Notes: generated from the letters alone by a model not told the origin. A DNA stretch of 64,000 bases from Symbiodinium natans (GCA_905221605.1 CAJNDS010000569.1:528514-592513), one strand, 5' to 3'. Counted from the stretch's first letter, positions 52,894 to 64,000 are shown. Translations and numbers: made by a program.

Positions 52894-53239
52894 TCTATAA
52901 ACCCTAACCCCCGAGCAATTTCAATAACCGCAGCACCACCCAAAGGTTTCTAAGCCCTAAGCCCAAGAAGCCCTAAGCCCTAAGCCCTAAACCCTAAACC
53001 CTAAGCCCTAAACCCTAAACCCCAAACCCTAAACCCTAAACCCCAAACCCTAAACCCTAAACCCTAAACCCTAACCCTAAACCCTAAACCCTAAACCCTA
53101 ACCCTAAACCCTAAACCCTCCTGCTAAGCTCGAAGCCAAAAAAGCCTAAAGACCGAACCCTCCAATTCTTCGGGTCCGTGCCATGGCCAGGGCGAGGATG
53201 CCGCCCAAACGCGCAGCCTTTATGTTCTGGCCAGGGTTT

Positions 53240-55100
53240 AGGGTTTAGGGTTTACGGTTTAGGGTTTAGGGTTTAGGGTTCAGGGTTTAGGGCCCTTAAT
53301 TTAGGTCCCTTGCTATATCGCCCCTACGAACACTATACATAAAAAGGGTCCGTACTTCCGATCCCTTTAAGTAAGGGTAAAGGATCTTACTAAGGGCCCA
53401 TGGATCCGACCCTATGCTTTATGTTCTGTGTGCCTTGCGGGCTCACACTAAAGAGCGTTTTTGAACTCTAAACCCGCAAGGCATTAGGGTTTAGAGTTTC
53501 ACGATTTGTAACTAAGGGCTCTGAGTTTTTGCGCCTGCCTAGCTAACACTCGGGCTTAGGGCTTTAAACCATTTCTGGTTTCAGGTCTAGTGGCCTGTGG
53601 GGTTAAACGTGACCACTTAGGCATCCAGGAATGACAAGGTTTGGGGGTCGAGGGTTTGGGGAAAATGAAGGCAGGAAGCTAAGTGTTTAGGGCTGAGAAC
53701 CAAGGACTCATGAGCTGGACTAAGGGGCTTCGGGTGTTCGACTCTGGCGGCATGTCACATCAAAGTAAACACAGCACACATACAGAATAGCAAACAACGA
53801 TGCTACATCCGCCTGGCCACACTCCGTTGGGTTCAGGGGCTTTAGAGAAAACTCAAAATCCTCCTCTTAAGCCTGGCCCCTCGAATCCAACTCCCAGCCG
53901 CGAGCCTAGCACACAGGCATAAAAGGATCAGCCTAAAACCTGTCGCAACCCTAAACCCTGAACCCCAGACAAACCTAGTACCCAACCTCAAGACCCCAAG
54001 AAGTGAACCCCCCCCAAACTTGTTGTTCTTCTCCTCCTCCATCCCTCTCTTTTTCTCTCCTTCTCACCCTCCCTCCCCTCCTTTTGAGAGACCCTAAGCA
54101 ACCCACCACCAGTCGGCCAAGTAGCTCTCAGGACCATCTTTTTGCGGGTGTGAAAAGGGGGAGGGGGAGGGATTCAGTCTCTTCTTAAGCCTGCTGAGCT
54201 GGGCGAAACGCTGGATTTTCTCACTGGAACCATGATGGCAAAAAGCAGCGATGCTTCACTAGGATGGTCTTTAAGACCCTCTGAAAGAATATTCTTGAAT
54301 CTGATCCCCTTAACGCAATAAGAGGGACGTGTGAAATATTTTAAATTTAAGGGCCTAGCCAACCCTAAACCCTAACCCATAGTTCATCATGCTCTGCTCA
54401 ACTCCTGTGGGGCAGAGGGAGCTGAGGCAAACCTCCTTGTGCAAGAGGCCTTAAGACACCGCTCAGTAGGGTTTAGGGTTTAGGGTTTAGGGTTTAGGGT
54501 TTAGGGTTTGGGGTTTGGGGTTTGGGGTTTGGGGTTTGGGGTTTGGGGTTTGGGGTTTGGGGTTTGGGGTTTGGGGTTTGGGGTTTGGGGTTTGGGGTTT
54601 GGGGTTTGGGGTGTATGGTTTACGGTGCAGGGTTCAGGGTTTATAGGGTATATGCATTGAGTACCCATGCTGCGAGGAAACCCCCAAGCTGAGGGGTCGA
54701 GGGATTTAGGACTTTAAAGTTGTATGTTTAGGGTTTAGGGTTTAGGGTGTAGGGTTTAGGGCTTAGGGGCTAACACTTCTAACACACTGATTTCGGAGCT
54801 GTGACGGTACAAGCATGCTACTACCGCCGCAGCCACCGCGAAAAAAACACAGGACCACTTGCATTCCTACCACTACCGAAACCCTAAACCCGAAACCCGA
54901 AACCCTAAACCCCACTTCGGGCTGCATATCGACTCGCTGGTGGGGTAGCCCAATGACAGAAAGACTCACCGTTGGGTTTTAAAAAAGGGCGAACACCGGG
55001 TTAGTATACTTTCGGGCTTAGGGTTTATAGGGCTTAGGGTTTAGGGTTTATAGGGCTTAGGGTTTAGGGTTTATAGGGCTTAGGGTTTATGGTTTATAGG
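53240..55100. other. Repeat-dominated interval
   Basis: Contains telomeric tracts, an inverted-repeat element with GGGCCCTTA ends (about 53295-53400), a family F copy (54260-54362) and the TTTGGGG array (54470-54612). Only weak exon candidates, for example near 54380-54460. Confidence 0.5.
54470..54612. repeat. Composite TTTAGGG / TTTGGGG array
   Basis: Five TTTAGGG units followed by about fifteen homogeneous TTTGGGG units with no mixing between the two blocks. Confidence 0.95.
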
Positions 55101-55114
55101 GCTTGGGGAACGGG

Positions 55115-55270
55115 GTCTTCGGTTCCATGCCCCTGAGCCGTAAGCCGCTTGTGTGCAAGCATTGGGCTGAGGGCGGAGGCACAACGCAACAAGGAATCTT
55201 CCAGCCAAGCAAGCATCTAAATTCATCACGCCCCCACGTCTAATCTCATCTTCTATCCAAGCCCTACACC
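55115..55270 (-). CDS. Exon, product unknown
   Basis: The minus strand reads WIEDEIRRGGVMNLDACLAG, RFLVALCLRPQPNACTQAAY. Flanked by TTTAGGG-type repeats. Confidence 0.4.
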
Positions 55271-55587
55271 CTTCTTTGCCTAAAGCCCAAAACCCTATAA
55301 ACCCATAATCTGCTAAACCCCAAAATCCCAAACCCTAATCCCTAAACCCGAAACCGTAAACCCTAAAGCCTAAACGCTAAACCCTAAACAACCCAAAATC
55401 CCAAGCCGGTAATCCTGAGCAGGAAGTCGCTTTGCAGGCCTTTTTGAATCCCAAGCTCGGGGCGCCTCAGAATAAGAGCGTGCAGCGTGCTCTACGAACC
55501 CGGAGGCCCTGGTTTTCAGGGTTTAGGGTTTAGGTTGTTTGGGTTTAGGGTTTAGGTTTAGGGTTTAGGGTTCAGGGTCTTTTCTGT

Positions 55588-55698
55588 TGCAACCCGTCTG
55601 GCTGACCGTAAGACGTACTGCATGGACTACACACACTGCTCAAGGAACATGCACGCATCAGGGCAAGACTGTCATCGTCCCACCGACCAATCTCATTG
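55588..55698 (-). CDS. Exon, product unknown
   Basis: The minus strand reads INEIGRWDDDSLALMRACSL, SSVCSPCSTSYGQPDG, between telomeric tracts. Confidence 0.45.
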
Positions 55699-55789
55699 AT
55701 GGGTTTAGGGTTGAGGTTTAGGGTTTAGGGTTTAGGGTTTAGGGTTTAGGGTTTAGGGTTTAGGGTTTAGGGTTTTAGAAGTCTACAGG

Positions 55790-55910
55790 AGCTCCAGTAG
55801 CATGCTTCAGGCGCCGGCAGGGCGATCCCTTTAAGCCGTAAGCAAGAGCCTCTCTCGCACAAGGGCCTGCGGGTTTCACTCAGCCAGTTAAGCTGCGATT
55901 TTACCTGGCC
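55790..55910 (-). CDS. Exon, product unknown
   Basis: The minus strand reads LNWLSETRRPLCERGSCLRL then KGIALPAPEACYWSSCR. Cysteine-rich; no family recognised. Confidence 0.4.
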
Positions 55911-56287
55911 GAGGCGTTGTTTAAAAAGTGCTGTGAGTTTAGGGTTTAAATAGGGTTCAGCCCACTACAAAGAAGGAGCCGCAACTGCTAAGAGAAAGGA
56001 GTGAGTCGAGATTTCAAGCTTCTGGGGGTTTCCGTCATTCAGGGTACCTTCTTGGGGTCCTTATGACTATTTGGGGGTCCATATTCGGGTTCCCGTATGT
56101 TCGTACACCCCGCATATTCACAAACGAAAGCGCCACCCTGCCACGGCACCCCTTCTGAAAGGCGAGGGTGCCACCAAGGCCTCGAAATTCCAAGGCCTTG
56201 ACTCCCGAAAAAACCAGACGGCAAACAGAACTCTTTTGAATCATGCAAGTGAAAGCCCTCTGAAGTACGTGGGAAGAATCTTACCAA

Positions 56288-56388
56288 GCCCTACACCCTA
56301 AACCCTAAACCCTAAACCCTAAACCCTAAACCCTAAACCCTAAACCCTAAACCCTAAACCCTAAACCCTAAACCCTAAACCCTAAACC
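56288..56388. repeat. Interstitial telomeric array (CCCTAAA)n
   Basis: About fourteen perfect units. Confidence 0.97.
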
Positions 56389-56556
56389 TCCACGACGTGA
56401 CGGATCATGACCTGCAACTCCGACCTCTTCACATCATATCATCCCGACGTCGCCGTCTCGAGTGCCACGTAACCTCGTCTGCTCAGGAATTCTTGAGTTC
56501 TTGAGGGTACCGTTCGCATGCCCTGGGGTGCTCGACCGTACTTGGGCATGGCTTTG

Positions 56557-56694
56557 GGTTTAGGGTTTAGGGTTTAGGGTTTAGGGTTTAGGGTTAGGGT
56601 TTAGGGTTTAGGGTTTAGGGTTTAGGGTTTAGGGTTTAGGGTTTAGGGTTTAGGGTTTAGGGTTTAGGGTTTAGGGTTTAGGGTTTAGGGTTTC
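56557..56694. repeat. Interstitial telomeric array (TTTAGGG)n
   Basis: About nineteen units with one TTAGGG slip, the longest perfect tract in the window. It lies 170 bp from an array in the opposite orientation (56288-56388). Confidence 0.97.
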
Positions 56695-57089
56695 GGGCTC
56701 AGGGAAAGCTTGGACTTCCACTCCGATCTAGGACTTCTCAGCAGGATTAGCCGGATCATCGCACAAAGCCGTCCAAACAAATACAAACCAGTATACCAGT
56801 AGCCAGTGTTACTAGTGCGGGGGTTGAATAAGAACAGAACCAGGATGTCGAAAGTAAAACAAGCAACACATGCCACGAACTAAGTACCCGATAGACCAGC
56901 CGTGGCAATGCAGAATCCTGCCAATTTCCTTCACAGACCCTGCTATGAAAGCTTAACCGGCCTCTGTGCAAATGGGCCCTCTTCCACCTTCTTCCCGAAC
57001 CTGAACCGTCCCTAACCACATGAGAATAGGGGCCGGAATACTAAGTACTACGAATATTCCCCTCATGGGCCCTTTCATACTGTGCTATA

Positions 57090-57210
57090 ATACCCCCCCA
57101 CCCCCCCACCCCCCCACCCCCCCCACCCCCCCACCCCCCCCCCCCCCACCCCCCCACCCCCCACCCCCCCCACCCCCCACCCCCACACCCCCCCCCCCCA
57201 CCCCCCCCCA
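57090..57210. repeat. C-rich low-complexity tract
   Basis: Runs of C broken by single A, like 32166-32430. Confidence 0.9.
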
Positions 57211-57571
57211 ACAAAAAAAACATAAATAAGCAAACCTACTCTAGTTATTGAAGCCCCCCCCCCATGTTCAAACCCATCTCGAAGTGAAGACCCAGGAGCT
57301 GAGCCAAAGCGGAAAGGCAAACGCCACCATTGGCCACCGGACGCACACCTGGTTTTTGTTGTTTAGGGTTTAGGGTTTAGGGTTTCGACTCTCACACTGG
57401 CACAAGCGGGCGAGGCAACTCCTGTCCAGATCTCTAGAGTGGGGACATTGACCACCAGCAACGAACCAACCAGGGGTCAGCACAACCTTCCACCACACCT
57501 TTCGGGTTTAAGGTTCAGGCTCATACTGCAGAAGAGCTGACACCCGATCAATTCAAACAACGGCAGACTCA

Positions 57572-57650
57572 GAACTAGCTGGTACGTGTCTGTTGGCCAA
57601 CACAAGTTCATTGACCCAGTTGGCCTGTCCGGTAGGGGGCTCAAACCATG
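57572..57650 (-). CDS. Exon, product unknown
   Basis: The minus strand reads WFEPPTGQANWVNELVLANR then HVPASSES. Borders uncertain. Confidence 0.4.
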
Positions 57651-57798
57651 ATGGCTAACAGTATACCTCGATCACCTGCCCACCTCAGAAACGAGCCTCC
57701 CCTGTCGGACCTGGTTGGCTAATCCTAGGTGTACTGCAACTTAGTGAAGATACGTGCGGAGGCTGCCGTGATCATCCCGAGGAGTAGGTGACTACTCG

Positions 57799-57877
57799 GT
57801 TTAGGGTTTAGGGTTTAGGGTTTAGGGTTTAGGGTTTAGGGTTTAGGGTTTAGGGTTTAGGGTTTAGGGTTTAGGGG
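57799..57877. repeat. Interstitial telomeric array (TTTAGGG)n
   Basis: Eleven perfect units. Confidence 0.97.
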
Positions 57878-58001
57878 CGCTTTGGAGGGTAGGGGAATCG
57901 CTTAGAAACCATCGTTTCAGGGTTTATCAGGTTCATGGTTTACAAGGCTGGCATCAAGGGTTCGTAGGGTTTAGGGATTGCGACCCTTAAACCTTAAGAC
58001 T

Positions 58002-59990
58002 TGGGATGTTCCCCTTTATACTAGCAGTCCTTAACCGGGAGTATACGGAGGTAGGGGGGGGGGGGTACTATAATCCCTATTAAGGACTGTTAGTATAAGG
58101 GGGAACATCTCAACTTAAGACCCAAGACTCTAAGACGCGAAGTGCTGAACCCCGAAGTTTGAAACGAGTCCAAACTCCTATGGGGAGACGAAAGCCTGAC
58201 AAACTCCGGCTGAGTATCCAGGGAAGGTAATTTCAAGGGCTGAGAATTCCAAAAGAAATAAGAGTACCCCTAAGCCTTAAACCCTACACCTAGAGCAGCA
58301 GATGGCAAGGCACGTCGATGAGGGATTGAGCCCACGCGCCCACCTCAATCCCAAGGACTTCCGTTGAGAGATTCGGGTTGAGAGGTTTCTTGGGGCAAGG
58401 AAAGCTCACTGGGTTCAGGGTTTAGGGACTGTTTTGGGGTGCGATTACAAGGCGGCCTGACCACCATGGCGAACTGCATGCCCATGTCAAGCCAAAAAGA
58501 GGGGGGAATTGGCTTTAATGGGACCGCCATGCTCTCTTTCAAAGGGAACCGCTGCGGAGCCTTTTCCAAAATCGCACGGTGTTGCATGCACCCAGTCCCG
58601 GAACCCGACACCCCGACACCCTAAACCCTTTTGCATCAGGCTGGTGGCCCTAATCCCTAAACCCTCAAACCCTCAAACCCTGAACCCCAAAACCCTAAAC
58701 CTCAACCCTAATCCCGAAACCCTGAACCCTCAAACCCGAAACCCTGAACCCCAAAACCCTAAACCTTAACCCCCATTGTTTGCAAACCTTCGAAGACACC
58801 CCGTGCCTCCTGGTGCCCTAAGCCCTCAGCTATCCCTTGCGCTCACTCCAATGAGCAAGGAATGGGAAGGTCGAGGGTTTCGGGTTTAGGGATTCGGGTC
58901 CAGGGTTCCTTGGTAGCCCAGGAGCTATATGATCATCAGTGCACCCTTTTTTGGGGTTGGCCTTGAACCAAACAGAAGGGAGATGGGCACCACTGGACTA
59001 CCAAGGTTAAAACTACGGACGCTTTAGGAAACTTGAAGGCTAGAGAAGTACCAGCTAGATAAGTACAAGTAAACTCATGAAGCCCTAAACCCTAAGCCCT
59101 AAACCCTGAACCCTAAGGCTCCTGACAACTCAAACGCTGCCCTACTTGGGCTTCTAGAGCTTGTTCGACTTGCCTGTGTCTTCCGCCGTGGCCAGGCCAT
59201 TTGCGCATCACGTGCCCGAAGCCCTATAAACTTTACATGCCCTTGTGAACCCTAAACCCGAAACCCTAAACCTTAAACCCCAAACCCTAATCCGAAACCC
59301 CTATACCCCAAACCCTTTTTGCACCCAGGCCTCTTCTAACAATCCTAAACCCTAAGCCCCTTTTTGAATACTAAACCCCTAAACCCCTGAACAAAAAAAA
59401 ACAAGTTAAACCCCGAAGCCCCTACACCCCTTTTGAATACAAACCCCTAACCCCCTAAACTGCCCTAAACCCTAAACCCCAAACCCAAAACCCCAAACCT
59501 AATCCCTAAGCCCCATAAACCCTAAACCCTAAAACAGGCCAAGGGGCGGAGAGCACATAGCAAGCAGGGAGCACCCATGCCACCAACGGCATCAGGAAAG
59601 GGAGGGCCTGCCAGGGTTTAGGGTTTAGGGTTTAGGGTTTGGGGTTTGGGGTTTGGGGTCCAAGGAGGTTTGGACGAAGAGACCCGGCCCCCAGCCTCTC
59701 CTATGCTTCGGGTTTATGGTTATCCTCCCACCCTCAAGCACTAGAGGGTAGTTTGTTGCGGGTGGTTTAGGCTTTTCAAGGTGGGTTCTTGTTGGTGCTT
59801 TGGTGTTTTCAGGGTCATTTGAAGGCTTTCGTGAGGTGTCTCTACAGGCATGCTAGGGCCTAGGGTTTGGGGTTTGTGCAGCACCATCCCCCAAGAGCGA
59901 ATATCGGGCGCCAGCGTGAAACATGACACTGCACCGCAAGCCCAGGACACCACCAGGGCTTAGGGTTTAGGGTTTCGGGTTTTAAGGGGA
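58002..59990. other. Repeats and ambiguous open frames
   Basis: A family A element (58002-58111), a family E element (58909-59008) and many degenerate CCCTAAA tracts. Open frames near 58400-58600 and 59110-59210 read like protein on both strands, so none was chosen. Confidence 0.4.
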
Positions 59991-60009
59991 ATTGCTTGGG
60001 GTCTCACCT

Positions 60010-60054
60010 CCAGCGATTGCGGTTGAAGTACATCGCGGAGCGGCCAGACCTGCC
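60010..60054 (-). CDS. 45-bp exon with strong splice sites
   Basis: Acceptor GCTTGGCAG and donor GTGAGAC bracket 45 bases. The frame is undecided: VWPLRDVLQPQSLE or SGRSAMYFNRNRW. Confidence 0.45.
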
Positions 60055-60143
60055 AAGCACTAGGTCAACCCGAAACCTAAACCCTAAACCCGAAACCTAA
60101 ACCCTACACAGTATAGTAGGCCTTACAGAAAAAAGGCCCATAG

Positions 60144-60262
60144 CTTGGTAGCCCAGTAGCCATATTGCAATAAGGGTACCCTTCTTGGGGTTGGTTGCTT
60201 TATGAGGGAACCTTGAGCCTTGAACCAAAACATGGAAAAGGGTACCACTGGGCTACCAAGAA
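60144..60262. repeat. MITE-like family E element
   Basis: Complete copy, ends CTTGGTAGCCCAGTAG and ACTGGGCTACCAAG. It abuts a minus exon on its right. Confidence 0.85.
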
Positions 60263-60375
60263 ATTCTGTCCGGTAAAGGGACCGTTGCAAAGGGCCGAAG
60301 TAGAATTCCTGGCATGCCTTCTGTTCAAAGCTCGCACTATGGAGCAGAATCGGGGTTTCAGGGATTGGAAGTCGT
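60263..60375 (-). CDS. Exon, product unknown
   Basis: The minus strand reads LLHSASFEQKACQEFYFGPL then QRSLYRTEF and then meets the family E element, whose outer bases would form the next 5' splice site (TTG, GTAGCC). Other frames are also open. Confidence 0.4.
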
Positions 60376-60504
60376 TGACATCGCTGTTTACTCCGCAAGG
60401 CAAACTGACCGGGTGTTCGGGTTTGGGGATTAGGGCTTAATTAGGGCTTAGGGCTTAGGGCTTAGGGCTTAGGGTTTGGGGTTTGGGGTTTGGGGCTTAG
60501 GGTT

Positions 60505-60640
60505 GAGGGTGTCTGGTTTTGCAGGTCCAGTGGCCGTGCCGCCGCCGGCAGGATGGCTGCCGTAAAAGCGTGGACAATCTGGGCATGTCAAAATACATAG
60601 CTTGCGCTTGCTGCAATTCAGCTTGGCTCGGAACACATTC
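60505..60640 (-). CDS. Cysteine-rich exon, product unknown
   Basis: The minus strand reads AKLNCSKRKLCILTCPDCPR then FYGSHPAGGG. The CxxC and nearby cysteines suggest a zinc site. A family F element split by telomeric repeats (60645-60797) is on its 5' side. Confidence 0.45.
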
Positions 60641-60644
60641 AACT

Positions 60645-60797
60645 AGGATGGCCTCTAAACCCTAAACCCTAAACTAAACCCTAAACCCTAAACCCTAAAC
60701 CCCAAACCCCAAACCCTCAACCCTAAACCCTAAATCCTAAATCCATTTAAAATCCCAAATTCGGAAGAATATGACCTATCCCAAGGGCCTCCCGAGT
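60645..60797. repeat. Family F MITE-like copy split by telomeric repeats
   Basis: CTAGGATGGCCTCT, then about twelve CCCTAAA-type units, then the right half ending AAGGGCCTCCCGAG. Confidence 0.6.
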
Positions 60798-62055
60798 TCG
60801 ACCTTACAAACTAGCTTATAAGCTTTGGGCCAATGTGTAGCAGCTGAACGCTTGGTTCTAGGTTGCAAGCTTCTTGAAATTTAGGGTTTAGGGTTTAGGG
60901 TTTAGGGTTTGGACACTTGATGCTGCAAGGGTTTCCAGGGGGCTTTCATGTCTTTTCGGCTCTTCGTTTGTCGGGCAGCCGGGCACCAGACCCCTGACTA
61001 TGCCACGTGGGAGACTCGCGCATTTCGTGCATGTCCTAGTAATTGCTAAAGAGCCCCCCCCCCCCCCAAAAAAAAAAAAAAAAAACTTCCTTATAATTAA
61101 GGGCAATATAGGGATGATTATTTTAAAGGGTTCTTAAGCAAATAGTAGTGTCATGACAGGGCTCAGAACAAAGCAAAGCAGAGCCGCGCCCCAAACACCA
61201 CACGAAACAGAAGGGCGTGGGTGTACCTCATCAATCCCCTGGGACTTGAACCCTGAGACCCTGAGACCCTAAACCCTAAACCCTAAACCCTAGGAGGCAC
61301 TGAAGCTCCTTCAACCCTGCGGGATCCAGCACCCTACAAAGGCCCCCTGCCGCTCCGAAAGTATGTTGGGTTGAGTTTCTGCCGATGAGTTTCCCAAACC
61401 GCCCAAACCCCTACGAATTGATAAGCTCAGGGTTCAACTCGCGGCCCATAGTAGACCCTTCAGTTCACTTCATCAGAGGGTTTAGGCTTTGGGTTCAGGG
61501 GACCTAGGTATGGTTTGGGCTTCAGACGCCCAAGCCCCCGAAGTGCAGCAAAGGAAACTCTGGGTGGCGAAGAGGGTATGTGTTACCATGGCGCCGATGG
61601 TATAGCGACCAAGCCTGGCAAGGGGCCGAGAGGTCAAGGCGACGGACGGAGAATGGTTGACTCTTCAGGTCTCTTAAGGCTTTCTTGCATGTGCGATGCT
61701 AGGAAGCTCTGCACCTTAGGGGCACAAATAGGGGAGCCCCTCAAGAAGACATGCAATTTGTGCGACTCCCTCTCTGTCCGTGTGCGCGGCCGAGAACTTA
61801 AGCTTGCTGCGGTTCTGAGGAAGCCCAGTGCTGGGGAAGTCTAAAGGATTGGTCAGGCGCCGTCCTCTGCAGCGGCCAACTGTTCCTGCAGAACGGGAGC
61901 ATGGGAATGGAACGAGCTCATCTAGCAACTCAGAGCCACTTGGCAGCTCAGCACCCATCTTAAAATGATTCTCTTGGGTTGGTTACTTTATAAGGGAACC
62001 CCCCGAACAAAAAAAGTGTCAAGGGGCTAACACCGGGCTTCCAAAGGCTACGAAG

Positions 62056-62183
62056 CCCCGAGGTACTTTGTCTCCGAGTGTCGGTCCAACTGCCACAGCC
62101 AGGGTCACCACAGCCGCCAGCGCGTGCCCAAAGGCCACGGTGGCGCGGATCAGGTTCACCCGGAAGGTCTCAAGAGTTGCATC
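62056..62183 (-). CDS. Exon with one membrane segment
   Basis: The minus strand reads LETFRVNLIRATVAFGHALA, AVVTLAVAVGPTLGDKVP. A stretch of about 20 hydrophobic residues suggests a transmembrane helix. A clear coding look; unknown product. Confidence 0.5.
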
Positions 62184-62618
62184 CCTAAACCCTAGGCCCT
62201 AAGCTCTAAAACCCCGTGAAGGTGTGGGAAGTGGAGCTGTGGAGATCTGGGCTAGGGCAATAGGAGCTCACACTTGTAGGGTTCCGGATACCCGCATTGA
62301 GGTGTCTTGCCTTACTCAGAGGTACTTGGATGCAAAGGCGTGACAACCCAATCCGTCAACTCGAAACCCGAGACCAAAAGCCGCGTGACAGGTTCCACCG
62401 GCCAAGGCCACCAAGGAAGTTCCGCGTCATAGGGCCACCTCTTTTGGGTTTAGGGTTTGGGGTTTCAAGGTTTAGGGTTTAAGGGTCGAGTTCAGGTATT
62501 CAACTTCAGAAAGTTGAATGCGCCCTTGATTTGTTGTTCCCAACTCGCGGTCTGTGGCTGGTTGGGGGGCCCCTACCCGGACCTTCTGGTTCTGTAATGA
62601 AAAACTGGAAAATCTGGT

Positions 62619-62620
<2 letters not shown>

Positions 62621-62650
<30 letters not shown>

Positions 62651-62651
62651 A
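62621..62651. repeat. Poly-C run
   Basis: Thirty-one consecutive C. Confidence 0.95.
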
Positions 62652-62957
62652 CTGAAGGAACTACAACGAAGGGTTCGAGAAGGCCGGTAGGCCGCAAGGT
62701 CTTGGCTGGAAAAACTTCAATGCCTCCTTTGGACGGAATCATAGTACAGGACCCTGAAGAAACAGATGTCAACACATGTCACTTATGATCCCCCCTGCTG
62801 TGATAACTACCATGCACTATCCAAAATACCCTTCCCATCCCATGTTTCCCGGCCGTTGTTCACCCTTGTAGTGTCTTGACGGCAGGGTACGACACCGGCT
62901 TTGATCGATGGCCCAAGGAGCCCTACACGTTGAGCTTTTGGGTGTAGGGCTTCTGTT

Positions 62958-63104
62958 TGGGATGTTCCCCCTCATACCAACAGGCCTTAATAGGGATTCT
63001 ACTGCGGGGTACTACAATTCCTTTTTAGGACTGTTAGGGTTAATGGATGGGGGTACTACAATTCCTTTTTAGGACTGTTAGTATAAAGGGGCTCACATCC
63101 CAAG
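62958..63104. repeat. Family A MITE-like element with internal duplication
   Basis: The inner segment GTACTACAATTCC...TTAGGACTGTTAG is present twice in tandem, making this copy longer (about 147 bp) than its relatives. Confidence 0.75.
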
Positions 63105-63119
63105 CTTCGGTCTTACAAG

Positions 63120-63195
63120 CGCGTCCGAGCTTCGCCGGAACATGCACGACCAGCCAAACGGCCATCAGCAACGCCAGGATCCGGACCTCTGATAG
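63120..63195 (-). CDS. Possible hydrophobic exon
   Basis: The minus strand reads EVRILALLMAVWLVVHVPAK then LGRAC, like a signal peptide or membrane segment. Borders uncertain. Confidence 0.35.
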
Positions 63196-64000
63196 GACTC
63201 CTTTAGGGTTTAGGGTTTAGGGTTTTGGGTTTAGGGTTTTGGTTTAGGGTTTAGGGTTTAGGGCTACCAAAAGCGGACCCTGGTGTAGCATGCAATGCCC
63301 AAACAAGGGCTCACGACTTCAGGTTTGGATCACGTGGGATATGGCTTGGGGCGACTGTAGTATGTAGGGTTTAGGGACCTCAAAAACCGTTGAAAGCAGC
63401 CTCCGAAAGCCCTACAGTACCCCAAATAGATCCTCAAGGTTTGTAACTCTGAACAACTGCTTTCAAGTCTCCTCAATTTAACCCCTCCCTTGTGATTGAA
63501 CCCTCACTTGCCGACCCCCCTGTCAACAGGTGCTGCCCCGCCGCCGGGGGCCGAGAAAGGACATGCAGCATAAAGGGCTTTGCCCAAAGCTCCTGACCAA
63601 GCTTTGGGACTGTCGACCACGTCTGAGTGGAGAGGCCTACGACACCTAACGAGCGAGGACTGCCTGGCTGCCATATCATTCTACCACGACTCACAAGTTC
63701 GCCTGCAGTTCGTTTGGGATTTACCTATAGCGTACTTGGAGTTTCAGGGGCTCTTCCAAGAGGGGACTTCGGGACTATTGTGCTTGTAGCTCGGGCTTAC
63801 GGTTTCAAGGTGTGTTTGTGTTTGAAGCGTTCCGTTGCCAGGAGCAAGGAATCCAGCATGATCAAGACATGCAATGCGAGTGACATGGGTAACCCTACAC
63901 CCCAAACCCTAAAAGAGGGTACTGTAACTTTTGAACCCGAAACCCCCAAACCCAAACCCCAACCCTTTTGCAGCCGGACTGAGACACTGCCAAGAGTCCC

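Noticed and set aside
57020-57320. Proline/glycine ORFs over the second C-rich tract
   Set aside because: Same composition effect.
1-64000. Chromosome end, CRISPR array, tRNA or rRNA genes
   Set aside because: Telomeric tracts are internal and in both orientations; repeats lack the regular spacer structure of CRISPR; no cloverleaf or rRNA core was seen by eye.

Overview
The window looks like nuclear DNA of a dinoflagellate (or a close alveolate relative) with a large, repeat-rich genome. The grounds are: a Ty1/copia element whose polyprotein has the long, zinc-knuckle-rich layout seen in dinoflagellate elements; introns with GC-AG as well as GT-AG borders; genes running in one direction; and TTTAGGG as the telomere-type repeat. 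No organelle, bacterial, tRNA or rRNA gene was seen. Everything here was read by eye, so exon borders are proposals and most small exons have no named product.

Nearly every stretch of unique sequence reads as a short exon (45-150 bp) on the minus strand, often with an AG just before it and GT or GC just after. The gaps are filled by two repeat classes: interstitial telomeric tracts (TTTAGGG and its complement, dozens of them, a few units up to about 140 bp) and at least ten families of short elements with terminal inverted repeats (MITE-like). Long single ORFs are therefore rare, and most genes have to be assembled from scattered exons.

Layout from left to right. 0-8 kb: minus-strand exons, including an unrecognised gene ending at 5290. 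8-14 kb: further exons, with gene ends at 11650 and 13197. 14.2-25.2 kb: one minus-strand gene whose intron holds a full-length copia element (16323-24423, plus strand, identical LTRs). 25.4-30 kb: many minus exons, one WD40-like. 30.5-36.3 kb: a SAM-methyltransferase-like gene whose large intron contains a complete lipoxygenase-like gene (33426-35347). 37-45 kb: exons with little recognisable identity, one resembling 4-hydroxyphenylpyruvate dioxygenase. 46.2-48.4 kb: a five-exon FAD-linked oxidase. 50.7-51.4 kb: a four-exon cystatin-like gene. 52-64 kb: scattered minus exons among repeats.

The most unusual theme is intron birth. Telomeric tracts and inverted-repeat elements sit exactly where introns should be. 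Several are flanked by 10-39 bp direct duplications. In two coding exons the duplicated bases carry the AG and GC that can act as splice sites. Other introns begin directly with the telomere motif (G then GTTTAGGG), and one 37-bp intron is almost only telomeric repeat. The window suggests that telomere-repeat insertion and MITE insertion both generate introns here.
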